DNA from: an uncultured Saprospiraceae bacterium
GTDB taxonomy: Bacteria > Bacteroidota > Bacteroidia > Chitinophagales > Saprospiraceae
Reading direction: 5' to 3'
Length of the DNA: 51,900 bases
Assembly (NCBI GenBank): GCA_937941095.1
Contig: CALDYJ010000072.1
Span: forward strand, 1 to 51,900
The position numbers were made by a program, and so were the translations under genes. Shown here piece after piece: positions 25,979 to 33,812 of the stretch (positions are counted from its first letter, which is position 1; each line of letters begins with the position of its first letter). The notes under the pieces were generated by a model. It had not been told where the DNA came from, did not search any database, and worked only from the letters and a program-made list of their open reading frames with translations.

Positions 25979-28327
25979 ATGAAAATAAAGAAATTATGTT
26001 TATCAATTATTTGCATTGGGATATTATTTCCCCTTTATGCACAAGAAAATAAGTTTACCTTAAGTGGTCAAATCTCGGATCTGGAAACAGGAGAAGATTT
26101 AATAAGTGTAACACTTTATGTTCCAAAGTTAAACATTGGAACAACGAGTAACGAATATGGATTTTATTCGATTACCTTAGACAAAGGTGAGCATGAAATT
26201 ACATTTTCTTACATTGGTTATGCTGATCAGAAACTCCAAATCGATATGAAGGCTGACCTGAAACGCAACATCTCAATGGGAGAAGATGCAGAGGTTTTAA
26301 AAGAAGTGCTTGTTACTGCGGAAACAGGGAATGAAGATGAAAATGTCACTTCCACTGACATGAGCAAAATAGATGTCAAGATGGAAAGCATAAAAAAGCT
26401 ACCCGCTCTAATGGGAGAAGTAGATGTGATCAAGTACATACAAACATTGCCTGGTGTGAAAACAGTAGGAGAGGGCGGCTCAGGATTTTATGTACGAGGA
26501 GGAAACGCTGATCAAAACTTGGTTTTATTGGATGAAGCTCCAATCTATAATCCTTCGCATTTATTAGGTTTCTTTTCTTCATTTAATCCTGATGTAATCA
26601 AAGACATTCAACTTTATAAAGGTGCTATTCCTGCGCAATACGGTGGACGTCTTTCGTCGGTTTTAGACATTAGAATGAAAGAAGGGAATTCTAAAAAGTT
26701 TGCTGCTGCTGGAGGAATTGGTTCCATCTTTAGTCGATTAGCAGTAGAAGCTCCTTTAGGGAAAAAAGGCTCTTTTATTTTGGCAGGGAGAAGATCTTAT
26801 TTGGATTACATGGCTAAGCTCTATCAAGAGGTAATCAAAGGAGTGAAAACTGATAATGATTTTTATTTCTATGATCTTAATGCTAAGACAAATTTTCGAC
26901 TGACTGAAAAAGATCGATTTTTTGCATCGGGATATTTTGGAAAAGATGTTTTTCAATCTAAGCAAGATGGCCTAGGCGTTAATTGGGGAAATAAAACAGG
27001 AACCTTTCGTTGGAACCATCTTTTCAATCCAAAATTGTTTTCTAATCTTACTTACTATTACAGCAATTATGATTATGGCCTGGAAGTAGTCAACAGTGTA
27101 TCTACGGTTGATTGGAACTCTGTTTTAAAAGAACACTCTTTGAAGTTAGATTTTGGGGCTTATTTGAACCCAAACAATACAATGAAGTTTGGATTAAACA
27201 GCATCCAGCATTTCATCGAGCCTGGTAATATTTCAGTTCTTGAAAAAGATACCTCATTGTTTGAGCTAGCATTGCAAGAAAACAAATCCTTGGAATCAGC
27301 TTTTTACATTAGTAATGAACAAAAGATAAATGGTAAACTTAAAGTCACTTATGGCTTGAGGTTGTCTATGCTAAATAACATCGGACCAGATAAGTACATC
27401 ACCCGTGATGAAAACTATTTAGCAAAAGATACGGTAAGTCACTCCAAAGGAATTTACAACACTTACCTTAACCTGGAGCCAAGGCTTGGAGTTCGGTTTA
27501 ATACAGGAAAAAGTTCTTCAATAAAGGCAAGTTACAATAGAACAGTACAATACATCCAACAGGCTTCTAACGGCAATACATCAACCCCTTTTGATATTTG
27601 GTTTATGAGTAATGAAAATTTAAAACCTCAAAAAGTAGATCAATACGCCATTGGTTATTTTAAAAATTTCAAGAACAACGAATTTGAAGTGTCACTAGAA
27701 GCCTACTATAAAGATTTCAAAAATACAGTTGATTTTAAAGATCATGCAGTTTTATTGTTGAATGAAGACCTTGATGGTGAACTTAGATTTGGGGTAAGTA
27801 GATCATACGGTTTAGAGTTGTTGATTAAAAAAGAGAAAGGAAGATTAAATGGTTTTATTGGCTACACGCTTTCAAAATCAGAAAAGAAAATTGAGACCAT
27901 AAACAACTTTGAATGGTATGATACAAAATATGATAAAACACACGATTTATCCATTATTGCAAATTATACTTTGAATGATCGATTGTCCTTTGGAGGCAGT
28001 TTTGTGTACTCAACCGGATCTGCTGTAACTTTTCCAACAGGTCGATATACTTACGAAGGAATATCAGTGCCTTACTATTCACAAAGAAACGGCGCGCGTT
28101 TACCAGATTTTCATCGCCTGGATCTTTCTTTGACTTTGAATCCTAAGAAAAATAAATTTAGAAAAAACCAAGCCGAGTGGGTTTTGAGTATTTACAATGC
28201 ATACAATAGAAAAAATGCATTTAGCATAAATTTCAAAGGGGAAGATTTTGATCCAAACCAAACTTACGCAGAGAAAGTATCCGTATTCTCAATTGTTCCA
28301 TCCATTACTTACAACTTTAAATTTTAG
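25979..28327 (+). CDS. TonB-dependent receptor with carboxypeptidase-like N-terminal domain
   Basis: The 782-residue product has a signal peptide (residues 1-22, ending LYAQ). I chose the ATG at 25979, which places it first; the longer frame adds eight residues. A CarboxypepD_reg-like domain (about 25-105, TLSGQISDLETGEDLISVTLYVPKLNIGTTSNEYGFYSI) precedes the plug (about 125-230, with LMGEVDVIKYIQTLPGVKTVGEGGSGFYVRGG and YGGRLSSVLDIRM). The remainder is barrel, ending FSIVPSITYNFKF. It has no STN domain, unlike the receptor at 9609. It is paired with a DUF4249 lipoprotein, a common Bacteroidota pairing. The ligand is unknown. Confidence 0.9.
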   Translation: MKIKKLCLSIICIGILFPLYAQENKFTLSGQISDLETGEDLISVTLYVPKLNIGTTSNEYGFYSITLDKGEHEITFSYIGYADQKLQIDMKADLKRNISMGEDAEVLKEVLVTAETGNEDENVTSTDMSKIDVKMESIKKLPALMGEVDVIKYIQTLPGVKTVGEGGSGFYVRGGNADQNLVLLDEAPIYNPSHLLGFFSSFNPDVIKDIQLYKGAIPAQYGGRLSSVLDIRMKEGNSKKFAAAGGIGSIFSRLAVEAPLGKKGSFILAGRRSYLDYMAKLYQEVIKGVKTDNDFYFYDLNAKTNFRLTEKDRFFASGYFGKDVFQSKQDGLGVNWGNKTGTFRWNHLFNPKLFSNLTYYYSNYDYGLEVVNSVSTVDWNSVLKEHSLKLDFGAYLNPNNTMKFGLNSIQHFIEPGNISVLEKDTSLFELALQENKSLESAFYISNEQKINGKLKVTYGLRLSMLNNIGPDKYITRDENYLAKDTVSHSKGIYNTYLNLEPRLGVRFNTGKSSSIKASYNRTVQYIQQASNGNTSTPFDIWFMSNENLKPQKVDQYAIGYFKNFKNNEFEVSLEAYYKDFKNTVDFKDHAVLLLNEDLDGELRFGVSRSYGLELLIKKEKGRLNGFIGYTLSKSEKKIETINNFEWYDTKYDKTHDLSIIANYTLNDRLSFGGSFVYSTGSAVTFPTGRYTYEGISVPYYSQRNGARLPDFHRLDLSLTLNPKKNKFRKNQAEWVLSIYNAYNRKNAFSINFKGEDFDPNQTYAEKVSVFSIVPSITYNFKF

Positions 28328-28331
28328 CATC

Positions 28332-29144
28332 ATGAAAAATACATTAATAGCTTTAACAACCTTGCTCTTATTGAATGCTTGTTTTTATGAAAGAGTAGAC
28401 CTTGATTATAATGTCGATGAAAATAAAAAAGTGGTCATTAGTTCATTCATAACCACCTTAAACGAAGCACAGTTTGTTCGCGTTTCTTATACTGCTAATT
28501 ACCTAGGAAATGATAGCCAAGAAGGTATAAGCAATGCCAAAGTATTTTTGAAGACGGATTTAGTTAGTATAGAACTCACTGAGCAGTCTCCAGGATATTA
28601 TTACTTGCCTTTAGATTGGGAAGTAGAATACAATGCGGTTTATAACTTGGAAGTCAAAATTGGGGATCAAGAATATACTGCTACTCAGAGATTGAGAAAA
28701 TGTCCTGAAGTAGAAAACTTACACGCAGTTTTTATTGAAGATGAAGATCCAGATGAAGATGAAGAACCAGGTTATTACACCTTGCTTTTTTCTATAAAAG
28801 ATAGCCCAGAAGAAGGTGATGGCTACTATTTGTTGGATTATAATGCCAATGACACGGAGACAAGTTTTAATAATGCGAATTATGCAGAAGATGAATATTG
28901 GAACGGGCAATATTTGCAAGATATAGACCTAGAAACGGAATACAACTTGGGCGATACTGTTGTTTTTGATTTTCATTCAGTAGGCTTAGATGCCATTAAT
29001 TTTTTCGAAGATATTTCAAGTGAAATTTATAGAGATTCACCTTTTGATCCACCGCCAGCTAATGTTAGCACTAACATTGAAGGGGGAGCAATTGGCTATT
29101 TTATTATTGCTGATTCAAGGAGAAACATATTGGTGATTGAATAA
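28332..29144 (+). CDS. DUF4249 family lipoprotein
   Basis: A 270-residue lipoprotein with lipobox LLNAC and Cys17. I chose the ATG at 28332, four bases after the receptor's stop, which gives the signal peptide; the frame is open further upstream inside the receptor gene. The opening VVISSFITTLNEAQFVRVSYTANYLGND...ISNAKVFLKTDLVSIELTEQSPGYYYL is the DUF4249 start, where a beta-sandwich presents a possible ligand site. The acidic stretch DEDPDEDEEPG (about 137-147) is a distinct local feature. The family is found next to TonB receptors and probably acts as a surface partner of the receptor, as SusD does for SusC. Confidence 0.87.
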   Translation: MKNTLIALTTLLLLNACFYERVDLDYNVDENKKVVISSFITTLNEAQFVRVSYTANYLGNDSQEGISNAKVFLKTDLVSIELTEQSPGYYYLPLDWEVEYNAVYNLEVKIGDQEYTATQRLRKCPEVENLHAVFIEDEDPDEDEEPGYYTLLFSIKDSPEEGDGYYLLDYNANDTETSFNNANYAEDEYWNGQYLQDIDLETEYNLGDTVVFDFHSVGLDAINFFEDISSEIYRDSPFDPPPANVSTNIEGGAIGYFIIADSRRNILVIE

Positions 29145-29164
29145 ATGTTATTTTGTTCAAATAA

Positions 29165-29222
29165 TTATGATCTTGTTTTTTAATTAGCAATCTTAGAAGC
29201 TAATTGAGAAACAAAATCATAA
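29165..29222 (+). repeat. Hairpin with 24-base arms ending six bases before the tricorn-like gene
   Basis: Bases 29165-29188 pair with 29199-29222 around a ten-base loop: 21 Watson-Crick pairs, two G-U wobbles and one C/A mismatch. The right arm ends 5 bases before the ATG at 29228. No T tract follows, so it is not a simple terminator. In the mRNA it would mask the ribosome-binding region and may control translation of the protease; as DNA it could be a dyad operator. Confidence 0.7.
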
Positions 29223-29227
29223 CATAA

Positions 29228-32200
29228 ATGAACTTTTCTTTCAGTCTAAAAACTATACTGCTTTTATCTGTTTTTTGCCTTTCGGCAAATGCTCAGGATT
29301 CAATTTACTTTCTATCAGATCCATCATTAGATCCGAGTGGGGAAACTATTGTTTTTTCTTATGATGGTGATTTATGGAAAGTCAATGCTCAAGGAGGCCA
29401 GGCAAATCGAATTACAGCATTGGATGGAAATGAAACTCGACCAGCTTATTCACCAGACGGAAAATGGATTGCTTTTTCTAGTACACAAAACGGAAACAAA
29501 GACATCTACGTGATGCCTAGCGAAGGTGGAGAAATTAGGCAATTAACTTATCACCAAGCATATGATGATGTTGATTCTTGGTCCTGGGATTCAAAATCCA
29601 TCTATTTTACTTCAAATAGAGTAAATCGGATGACAGGCTTTCAAATCAATATTGATGGAGGAACTCCAGTCAAAATATTTAAGCATTACTTTAATACGGT
29701 TCATAACCTCTTCGAACATCCAAGTTCTGGAGAACTGTTTTTTAATGAATCTTGGGAGAGCAAAAATTTTGCTCATCGTAAAGGATATGTTGGTTCTTAT
29801 AACCCAGACATTAAGTCCTACAATCTAAATGATAATACCTATAAAGAGTATACTCAGCATGAAGGAAAGGACTTTGGACTTTGTATGGATGAAAAAGGGA
29901 ATAAGTACTTTATGTCGGATCAATTCAATGGAGTTTATAACTTATATTCTTTCGAAAATGACCAAGCTGTAAAGTTGACTTCCTATAAAGATGCGATTTA
30001 TTGGCCGAAAGTAAATGCTCAAGGGGGAAAGGTAGTTTTTACAAAAGATTATCAAATCTATTTATATGATGTCAATAAAAGAAGTGCACAATTAGTGAAC
30101 ATTAAATTAAATCAAAGCAACGTACTTTCTAATCTTGAGGACTTGCAAGCTGAAGGAAAAATATCTTATGCCGACTTGTCTCCAGATGGAGAAAAACTTT
30201 GTTTTGTAAGCCGTGGACGACTTTTTATTGCTGATAATAAAGGTGAATTTATCAAAGAATTGGATACTGATCCTTTGGAAGCAGTCAAAGAAGCTAATTG
30301 GATGAAAGACAATCAAACCATCCTATATACTCAAAGTACTAAAGGCTATTACAATTTTTTCACTATAAACGCAAAATCAAATAAAAGGCTCAAGCAACAC
30401 TCAAAAGACAAACATAACAATAAGGAGATTTCCTTCAACTCAGACAGAACCAAAGCAGTATACCTAAGTGGAAAACAAGAAGTTCGTATGATGGATTTAG
30501 CTTCCTTTTCTGCAAGTCGCATTGCCAAAATTGAATTATGGGATTTGTACAGCACAAAACCTAAATTCTCACCTGATGATAATTATGTTTTAATTTCTGG
30601 CTTTAATGATTTTGAACGAGATATTTATTTGTACGATGTGAAAAAGAAAACATTAAAAAACATCAGCAACACGAATGTTACAGAAGGAGATCCGTGTTGG
30701 TCACCCGATGGCAAGTATATTTATTTTGATTCTGATCCTTTAAACCATTGGTTTCCTTACGGAACGAAAAATTCAAGAATTTGGCAAGTACCTCTGACAA
30801 AAATGACTAAACCATTTAAATCAGATAAGCTTGACGAATTATTTGAGGAAGAAAAAGAAATGTCGTCGGATAAGAAGAAAAAGAAAGGTAAAAAAGAAAA
30901 GTCAGATGAAGATAAAAAGGAAGAAAATAAAAAACCTGATGTAATATTTGATTACGAAAACTTGATGGAAAGAGCCGAAAGCATTAGTCCAAATTTTGGA
31001 CAACAGTTTTCACCACATGTGTTACAAAAAGATGGGAAGACCCACATTCTTTATGTTTCAAATCATGCTGAAGGAAAAAATCACCTTTGGAAAACAACGC
31101 AGGAAGATTTTAAGACTGCAGAACATAAGCAGATTAGTAAGGAACCAATGACATCGTTTAAAATTATAGAAGGGAAAGAGAAGCTTTTTATTTTAGCTCA
31201 AGGCAATATACACGATTTCAATGTTGGTGATGGGAAATTAGAAAAACTCAAAATCAAGAAAACATTTTCTAAAACAAAAAAAGCCGAGTTTGAGCAAATG
31301 TTTTATGAAGCTTGGGTTGGTTTGGAGCAAAATTTTTACGATGAAAATTTTCATGGAGTAGATTGGATTGCCATGAGAGATAAATATGCAGCTTTTTTAC
31401 CCGCTGTCAACAAGCGTGAGGATCTTAGAAGATTGATCAATGATATGCTTGGAGAGTTAAATACTTCTCATTTTGGTTTTTACTCAAACGGAAAAGAGGA
31501 AAAAACTTATTTTGGTTTTCAAACTGCTGCACCGGGAATTGTTTTTAATAATAAAGATCCATTCATCATTGAGTCAATTGTAGAAAACGGCCCCTCTGAT
31601 TATACAGATGCAAACCTGATGAAAGGAGACCGATTAATTGCCGTTGATGGGATTGAAATTGATAAGAATAAAAATCGAAATTTCTATTTTTCAAAAGCTT
31701 CTATCCCAGAAGAATTGGAATTAACTGTGGAAAGAAATGGTGATGTAATAAAGACCAAGTGTCATCCAACCCAATATTGGAACATTAAGACGCTCTTGTA
31801 CGATGCCTGGCAAGATTCAAATCAGGATTATGTGGATGCTAAATCTGATAATAAAATTGCCTATGTACACATGAAAAACATGGGCAAAGGTGAGTTAAAC
31901 AAATTCAATCTAGACCTGACGAAAGATCTTCATTACAAAGAAGCTTTAATTTTAGATTTAAGGTATAATACAGGTGGAAATGTTCATGATGATGTGCTTA
32001 GAATATTAAGTCAAAAATCTTATTTAAAGTGGAAGTATAGAGATGGTAAGTATACCACCCAGTCAAATTTGCATCCAGCTGACAAACCAATAGTTCTTCT
32101 TATTAATGAGCAAAGTCTTTCAGATGCAGAGATGACTACAGCAGGATTTAAAGCCTTGGGTTTAGGTACGGTAGTAGGGGTAGAAACCTACAGATGGATT

Positions 32201-32404
32201 ATTTTTACCAGTGGAATGGGATTGGTTGACGGTTCATTTTATCGTCTGCCATCTTGGGGTTGCTATACTTTGGATGGGAAGAACTTAGAGAAAACAGGAG
32301 TAGCTCCTGACGTCGAAATTAAGAAGGATTTTAAAGACAGATTGGAAGATAATCATCCTCAATTAGATAAAGCAATTGAACTCATTTTAGAAGAAATAAA
32401 GTAG
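29228..32404 (+). CDS. Tricorn-like S41 family peptidase with beta-propeller and PDZ domain
   Basis: The 1058-residue secreted protein has a signal peptide (about 1-22, ending SANAQ). Residues about 25-530 carry propeller repeats such as YSPDGKWIAFSS, LSPDGEKLCFVS and WSPDGKYIYFDS. A Lys/Glu-rich insert (SSDKKKKKGKKEKSDEDKK) follows near 550-580. The C1-like domain has QMFYEAWVGLEQNFYDENFHGVDW and GELNTSHFGF, and then a PDZ domain and the S41 core (LDLRYNTGGNV). The candidate catalytic set is Ser747-His748 and Ser965 in SLSDAE, matching the tricorn order; Glu1021 in NLEKTGVAPDVEI is a likely acid. It should degrade peptides in the periplasm. The family is usual in Bacteroidota. Confidence 0.93.
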   Translation: MNFSFSLKTILLLSVFCLSANAQDSIYFLSDPSLDPSGETIVFSYDGDLWKVNAQGGQANRITALDGNETRPAYSPDGKWIAFSSTQNGNKDIYVMPSEGGEIRQLTYHQAYDDVDSWSWDSKSIYFTSNRVNRMTGFQINIDGGTPVKIFKHYFNTVHNLFEHPSSGELFFNESWESKNFAHRKGYVGSYNPDIKSYNLNDNTYKEYTQHEGKDFGLCMDEKGNKYFMSDQFNGVYNLYSFENDQAVKLTSYKDAIYWPKVNAQGGKVVFTKDYQIYLYDVNKRSAQLVNIKLNQSNVLSNLEDLQAEGKISYADLSPDGEKLCFVSRGRLFIADNKGEFIKELDTDPLEAVKEANWMKDNQTILYTQSTKGYYNFFTINAKSNKRLKQHSKDKHNNKEISFNSDRTKAVYLSGKQEVRMMDLASFSASRIAKIELWDLYSTKPKFSPDDNYVLISGFNDFERDIYLYDVKKKTLKNISNTNVTEGDPCWSPDGKYIYFDSDPLNHWFPYGTKNSRIWQVPLTKMTKPFKSDKLDELFEEEKEMSSDKKKKKGKKEKSDEDKKEENKKPDVIFDYENLMERAESISPNFGQQFSPHVLQKDGKTHILYVSNHAEGKNHLWKTTQEDFKTAEHKQISKEPMTSFKIIEGKEKLFILAQGNIHDFNVGDGKLEKLKIKKTFSKTKKAEFEQMFYEAWVGLEQNFYDENFHGVDWIAMRDKYAAFLPAVNKREDLRRLINDMLGELNTSHFGFYSNGKEEKTYFGFQTAAPGIVFNNKDPFIIESIVENGPSDYTDANLMKGDRLIAVDGIEIDKNKNRNFYFSKASIPEELELTVERNGDVIKTKCHPTQYWNIKTLLYDAWQDSNQDYVDAKSDNKIAYVHMKNMGKGELNKFNLDLTKDLHYKEALILDLRYNTGGNVHDDVLRILSQKSYLKWKYRDGKYTTQSNLHPADKPIVLLINEQSLSDAEMTTAGFKALGLGTVVGVETYRWIIFTSGMGLVDGSFYRLPSWGCYTLDGKNLEKTGVAPDVEIKKDFKDRLEDNHPQLDKAIELILEEIK

Positions 32405-32491
32405 ATTAAAACCAATTAGTCAAATAAATATTATCTTTAATACGAAGATCATTTGAAGGCAATGTATTTAATTAATCAAATTTTAACACTT

Positions 32492-32710
32492 ATGAAAAAT
32501 CTATTAAAAATGCTTCCGTTTATGTTGCTTTTATTGCTCGCTTGTGAGAAAAAAACTGATTCACAAAGCGCTGATAATCAGCCTGATGGTCAAAATGCTA
32601 ATGAAATTATTCAATTAGAAGAAGCTACTCAAGACCTTGAAGCCACAAAACAAGAAATTGAAGCCAAAACAAAAGATTTGGATGGATTATTGAATGAAAT
32701 TGACCAATAA
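32492..32710 (+). CDS. Small lipoprotein with helical/coiled-coil tail
   Basis: A 72-residue lipoprotein with lipobox LLLLAC and Cys18. I chose the ATG at 32492 because it gives a clean signal peptide; the longer frame begins at a TTG. The mature part begins EKKTDSQSADNQPDGQNANE and ends in a coil with heptad-like Leu/Ile positions, LEEATQDLEATKQEIEAKTKDLDGLLNEIDQ. It resembles short Lpp-like lipoproteins in layout only. It sits between the protease and the Lys/Gly-rich gene. The function is unknown. Confidence 0.65.
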   Translation: MKNLLKMLPFMLLLLLACEKKTDSQSADNQPDGQNANEIIQLEEATQDLEATKQEIEAKTKDLDGLLNEIDQ

Positions 32711-32759
32711 CTAATTATTTGGAGTCTAAAGTTTAATTAATGGATCAAAATCAATAATT

Positions 32760-33575
32760 ATGAAATTATCAATGGAAAAAATATTGAAAGGATTTTTATT
32801 TTGTTTTGCAATGGTTTCATTGAGCATAAGTACTTCCTTTGCTCAGGGAAAATCACAAGGCAAAGGAAAGAAAAAAGAAAAAAGTGAAAAGGCGATGAAT
32901 GGAAAGGCTGATAAAGCAAAAAGTAAAATAAAAGAAATAGAAGAGCAAGGAGAAGAAGTCATTAATGGCAAGGGCAAAGGAAAAGGCAAAGGAAAAGGAA
33001 AAGGAAAAGCTAAAGGAGACGATGATGAATACGAGAGTGACGATGATGATCAAGCCGAATACGAGAGTGACGATGATGATCAAGACGATGATGATGGAGA
33101 AGGTAAGGCAAAAGGTAAAAGCAAAAACAAGGACAAAGGAAAAGGAGCCAGTAATGGAAAAAATGATGCTGAAAGAGTGGTTTTGTCTAAGGGGCAAGGG
33201 AAAGAAAAAGGAAAAGAAAAGGGCAAAGGCAATGGGCAAGCGAAAGAAAAGGGCCAAGGAAAAGGAAATGCATACGGTAAAAACAAAGGAGACTTAAAAG
33301 GAAAGGAATTTGGCCAAGCTAGAGCGAAAGCAGCAAGAGCTAAAAACGATGAAAAGAAGAGAGAAGTGAAAGAAGTAGTTTCTAAAGGAAATGCTAAAGT
33401 TAAAGAATCAAGAGAAAGGATTTCTAAAGCAAAAAAGAATGCAGAAGAAGCAAAAAAGAATGGCAAAATTTCTAAAAAAGAATATGATGAAAAGATGTCA
33501 AAAATAAAAAAAGCAGAGAAAATGACTGATGATCTTGAAAATCAAATCAGTAAAGGCAAAAAGAAAATCAATTAA
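32760..33575 (+). CDS. Secreted Lys/Gly-rich low-complexity protein
   Basis: The 271-residue protein has a signal peptide (about 1-29, ending SFAQG). The mature part is almost all KGKG, GKEKGKGNGQ and similar runs, cut by an acidic region EYESDDDDQ that occurs twice (about 90-110) with the unit of ten residues. The C-terminal 70 residues are a charged helix (SRERISKAKKNAEEAKKNGKISKKEYDEKMSKIKKAEKM). The strong opposite charges suggest binding of polyanions, acidic surfaces or DNA. The many apparent frames on the other strand (phenylalanine/leucine-rich) are artefacts of the base composition. No homologous family is recognised. Confidence 0.75.
   Translation: MKLSMEKILKGFLFCFAMVSLSISTSFAQGKSQGKGKKKEKSEKAMNGKADKAKSKIKEIEEQGEEVINGKGKGKGKGKGKGKAKGDDDEYESDDDDQAEYESDDDDQDDDDGEGKAKGKSKNKDKGKGASNGKNDAERVVLSKGQGKEKGKEKGKGNGQAKEKGQGKGNAYGKNKGDLKGKEFGQARAKAARAKNDEKKREVKEVVSKGNAKVKESRERISKAKKNAEEAKKNGKISKKEYDEKMSKIKKAEKMTDDLENQISKGKKKIN
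33027..33084 (+). repeat. Two copies of a 30-base direct repeat in the Lys/Gly-rich gene
   Basis: The 28 bases at 33027-33054 recur exactly at 33057-33084, encoding EYESDDDDQ with a period of 30 bases. This is a recent in-frame duplication of ten residues in the acidic patch. Confidence 0.85.
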
Positions 33576-33596
33576 TCTTTAAATGCTTAAACGATT

Positions 33597-33635
33597 AAAA
33601 GTTTTACCAATTCATTTTGGTAAAACTTTTTTTTT
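33597..33635 (+). terminator. Rho-independent terminator after the Lys/Gly-rich gene
   Basis: Bases 33597-33610 (AAAAGTTTTACCAA) pair perfectly with 33617-33630 around a six-base loop, and a T run follows to 33635. The hairpin ends the transcript 21 bases after the stop codon. It separates that transcript from the transporter operon. Confidence 0.88.
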
Positions 33636-33682
33636 GTTCCTTTTCCAATTCCTTCATTGCAAAAAAATAATCTTCAATAAGC

Positions 33683-33719
33683 TAACCGAATTTGGACAGT
33701 ACCTGTCCGATTTCGAACA
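33683..33719 (+). promoter_or_regulatory. Two tandem 16-bp palindromes (candidate NtrC-type activator sites)
   Basis: Site 1, 33683-33698, reads TAACCG-AATT-TGGACA; site 2, 33704-33719, reads TGTCCG-ATTT-CGAACA. Both are imperfect forms of TGTCCG-N4-CGGACA. Their centres are 21 bp apart, two turns of the helix. They lie about 60-80 bp upstream of the sigma-54-like promoter, and the same operon encodes an NtrC-type response regulator. The binding role is an inference; the repeats are visible. Confidence 0.55.
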
Positions 33720-33765
33720 ATATCGTCTTTATTCTATTTTATAAGACATTGTAAATCAGGCGATT

Positions 33766-33789
33766 TACTTTTGGCACAGCCATTGGCTT
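33766..33789 (+). promoter_or_regulatory. Promoter region of the transporter operon: sigma-54-like and TAnnTTTG overlap
   Basis: TACTTTTG (33766-33773) matches the Bacteroidota -7 box. TGGCAC at 33772-33777 followed, after five bases, by TTGGC resembles a -24/-12 promoter (TGGCAC-N5-TTGCW). At the exact GG-N10 spacing the second pair is GG instead of GC, so this is one base off consensus. The second reading is favoured by the encoded sigma-54 activator and the palindromes upstream. The start codon is at 33813. Confidence 0.45.
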
Positions 33790-33812
33790 AACAAAAGTAA
33801 ATTACCTGTAAA

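Noticed and set aside
32853..33466. Two minus-strand frames rich in Phe and Leu, and a Lys/Glu-rich shifted plus frame
   Set aside because: They arise from the AAA/GGC-rich composition of the Lys/Gly-rich gene; the plus-strand product has a signal peptide and a clean start.
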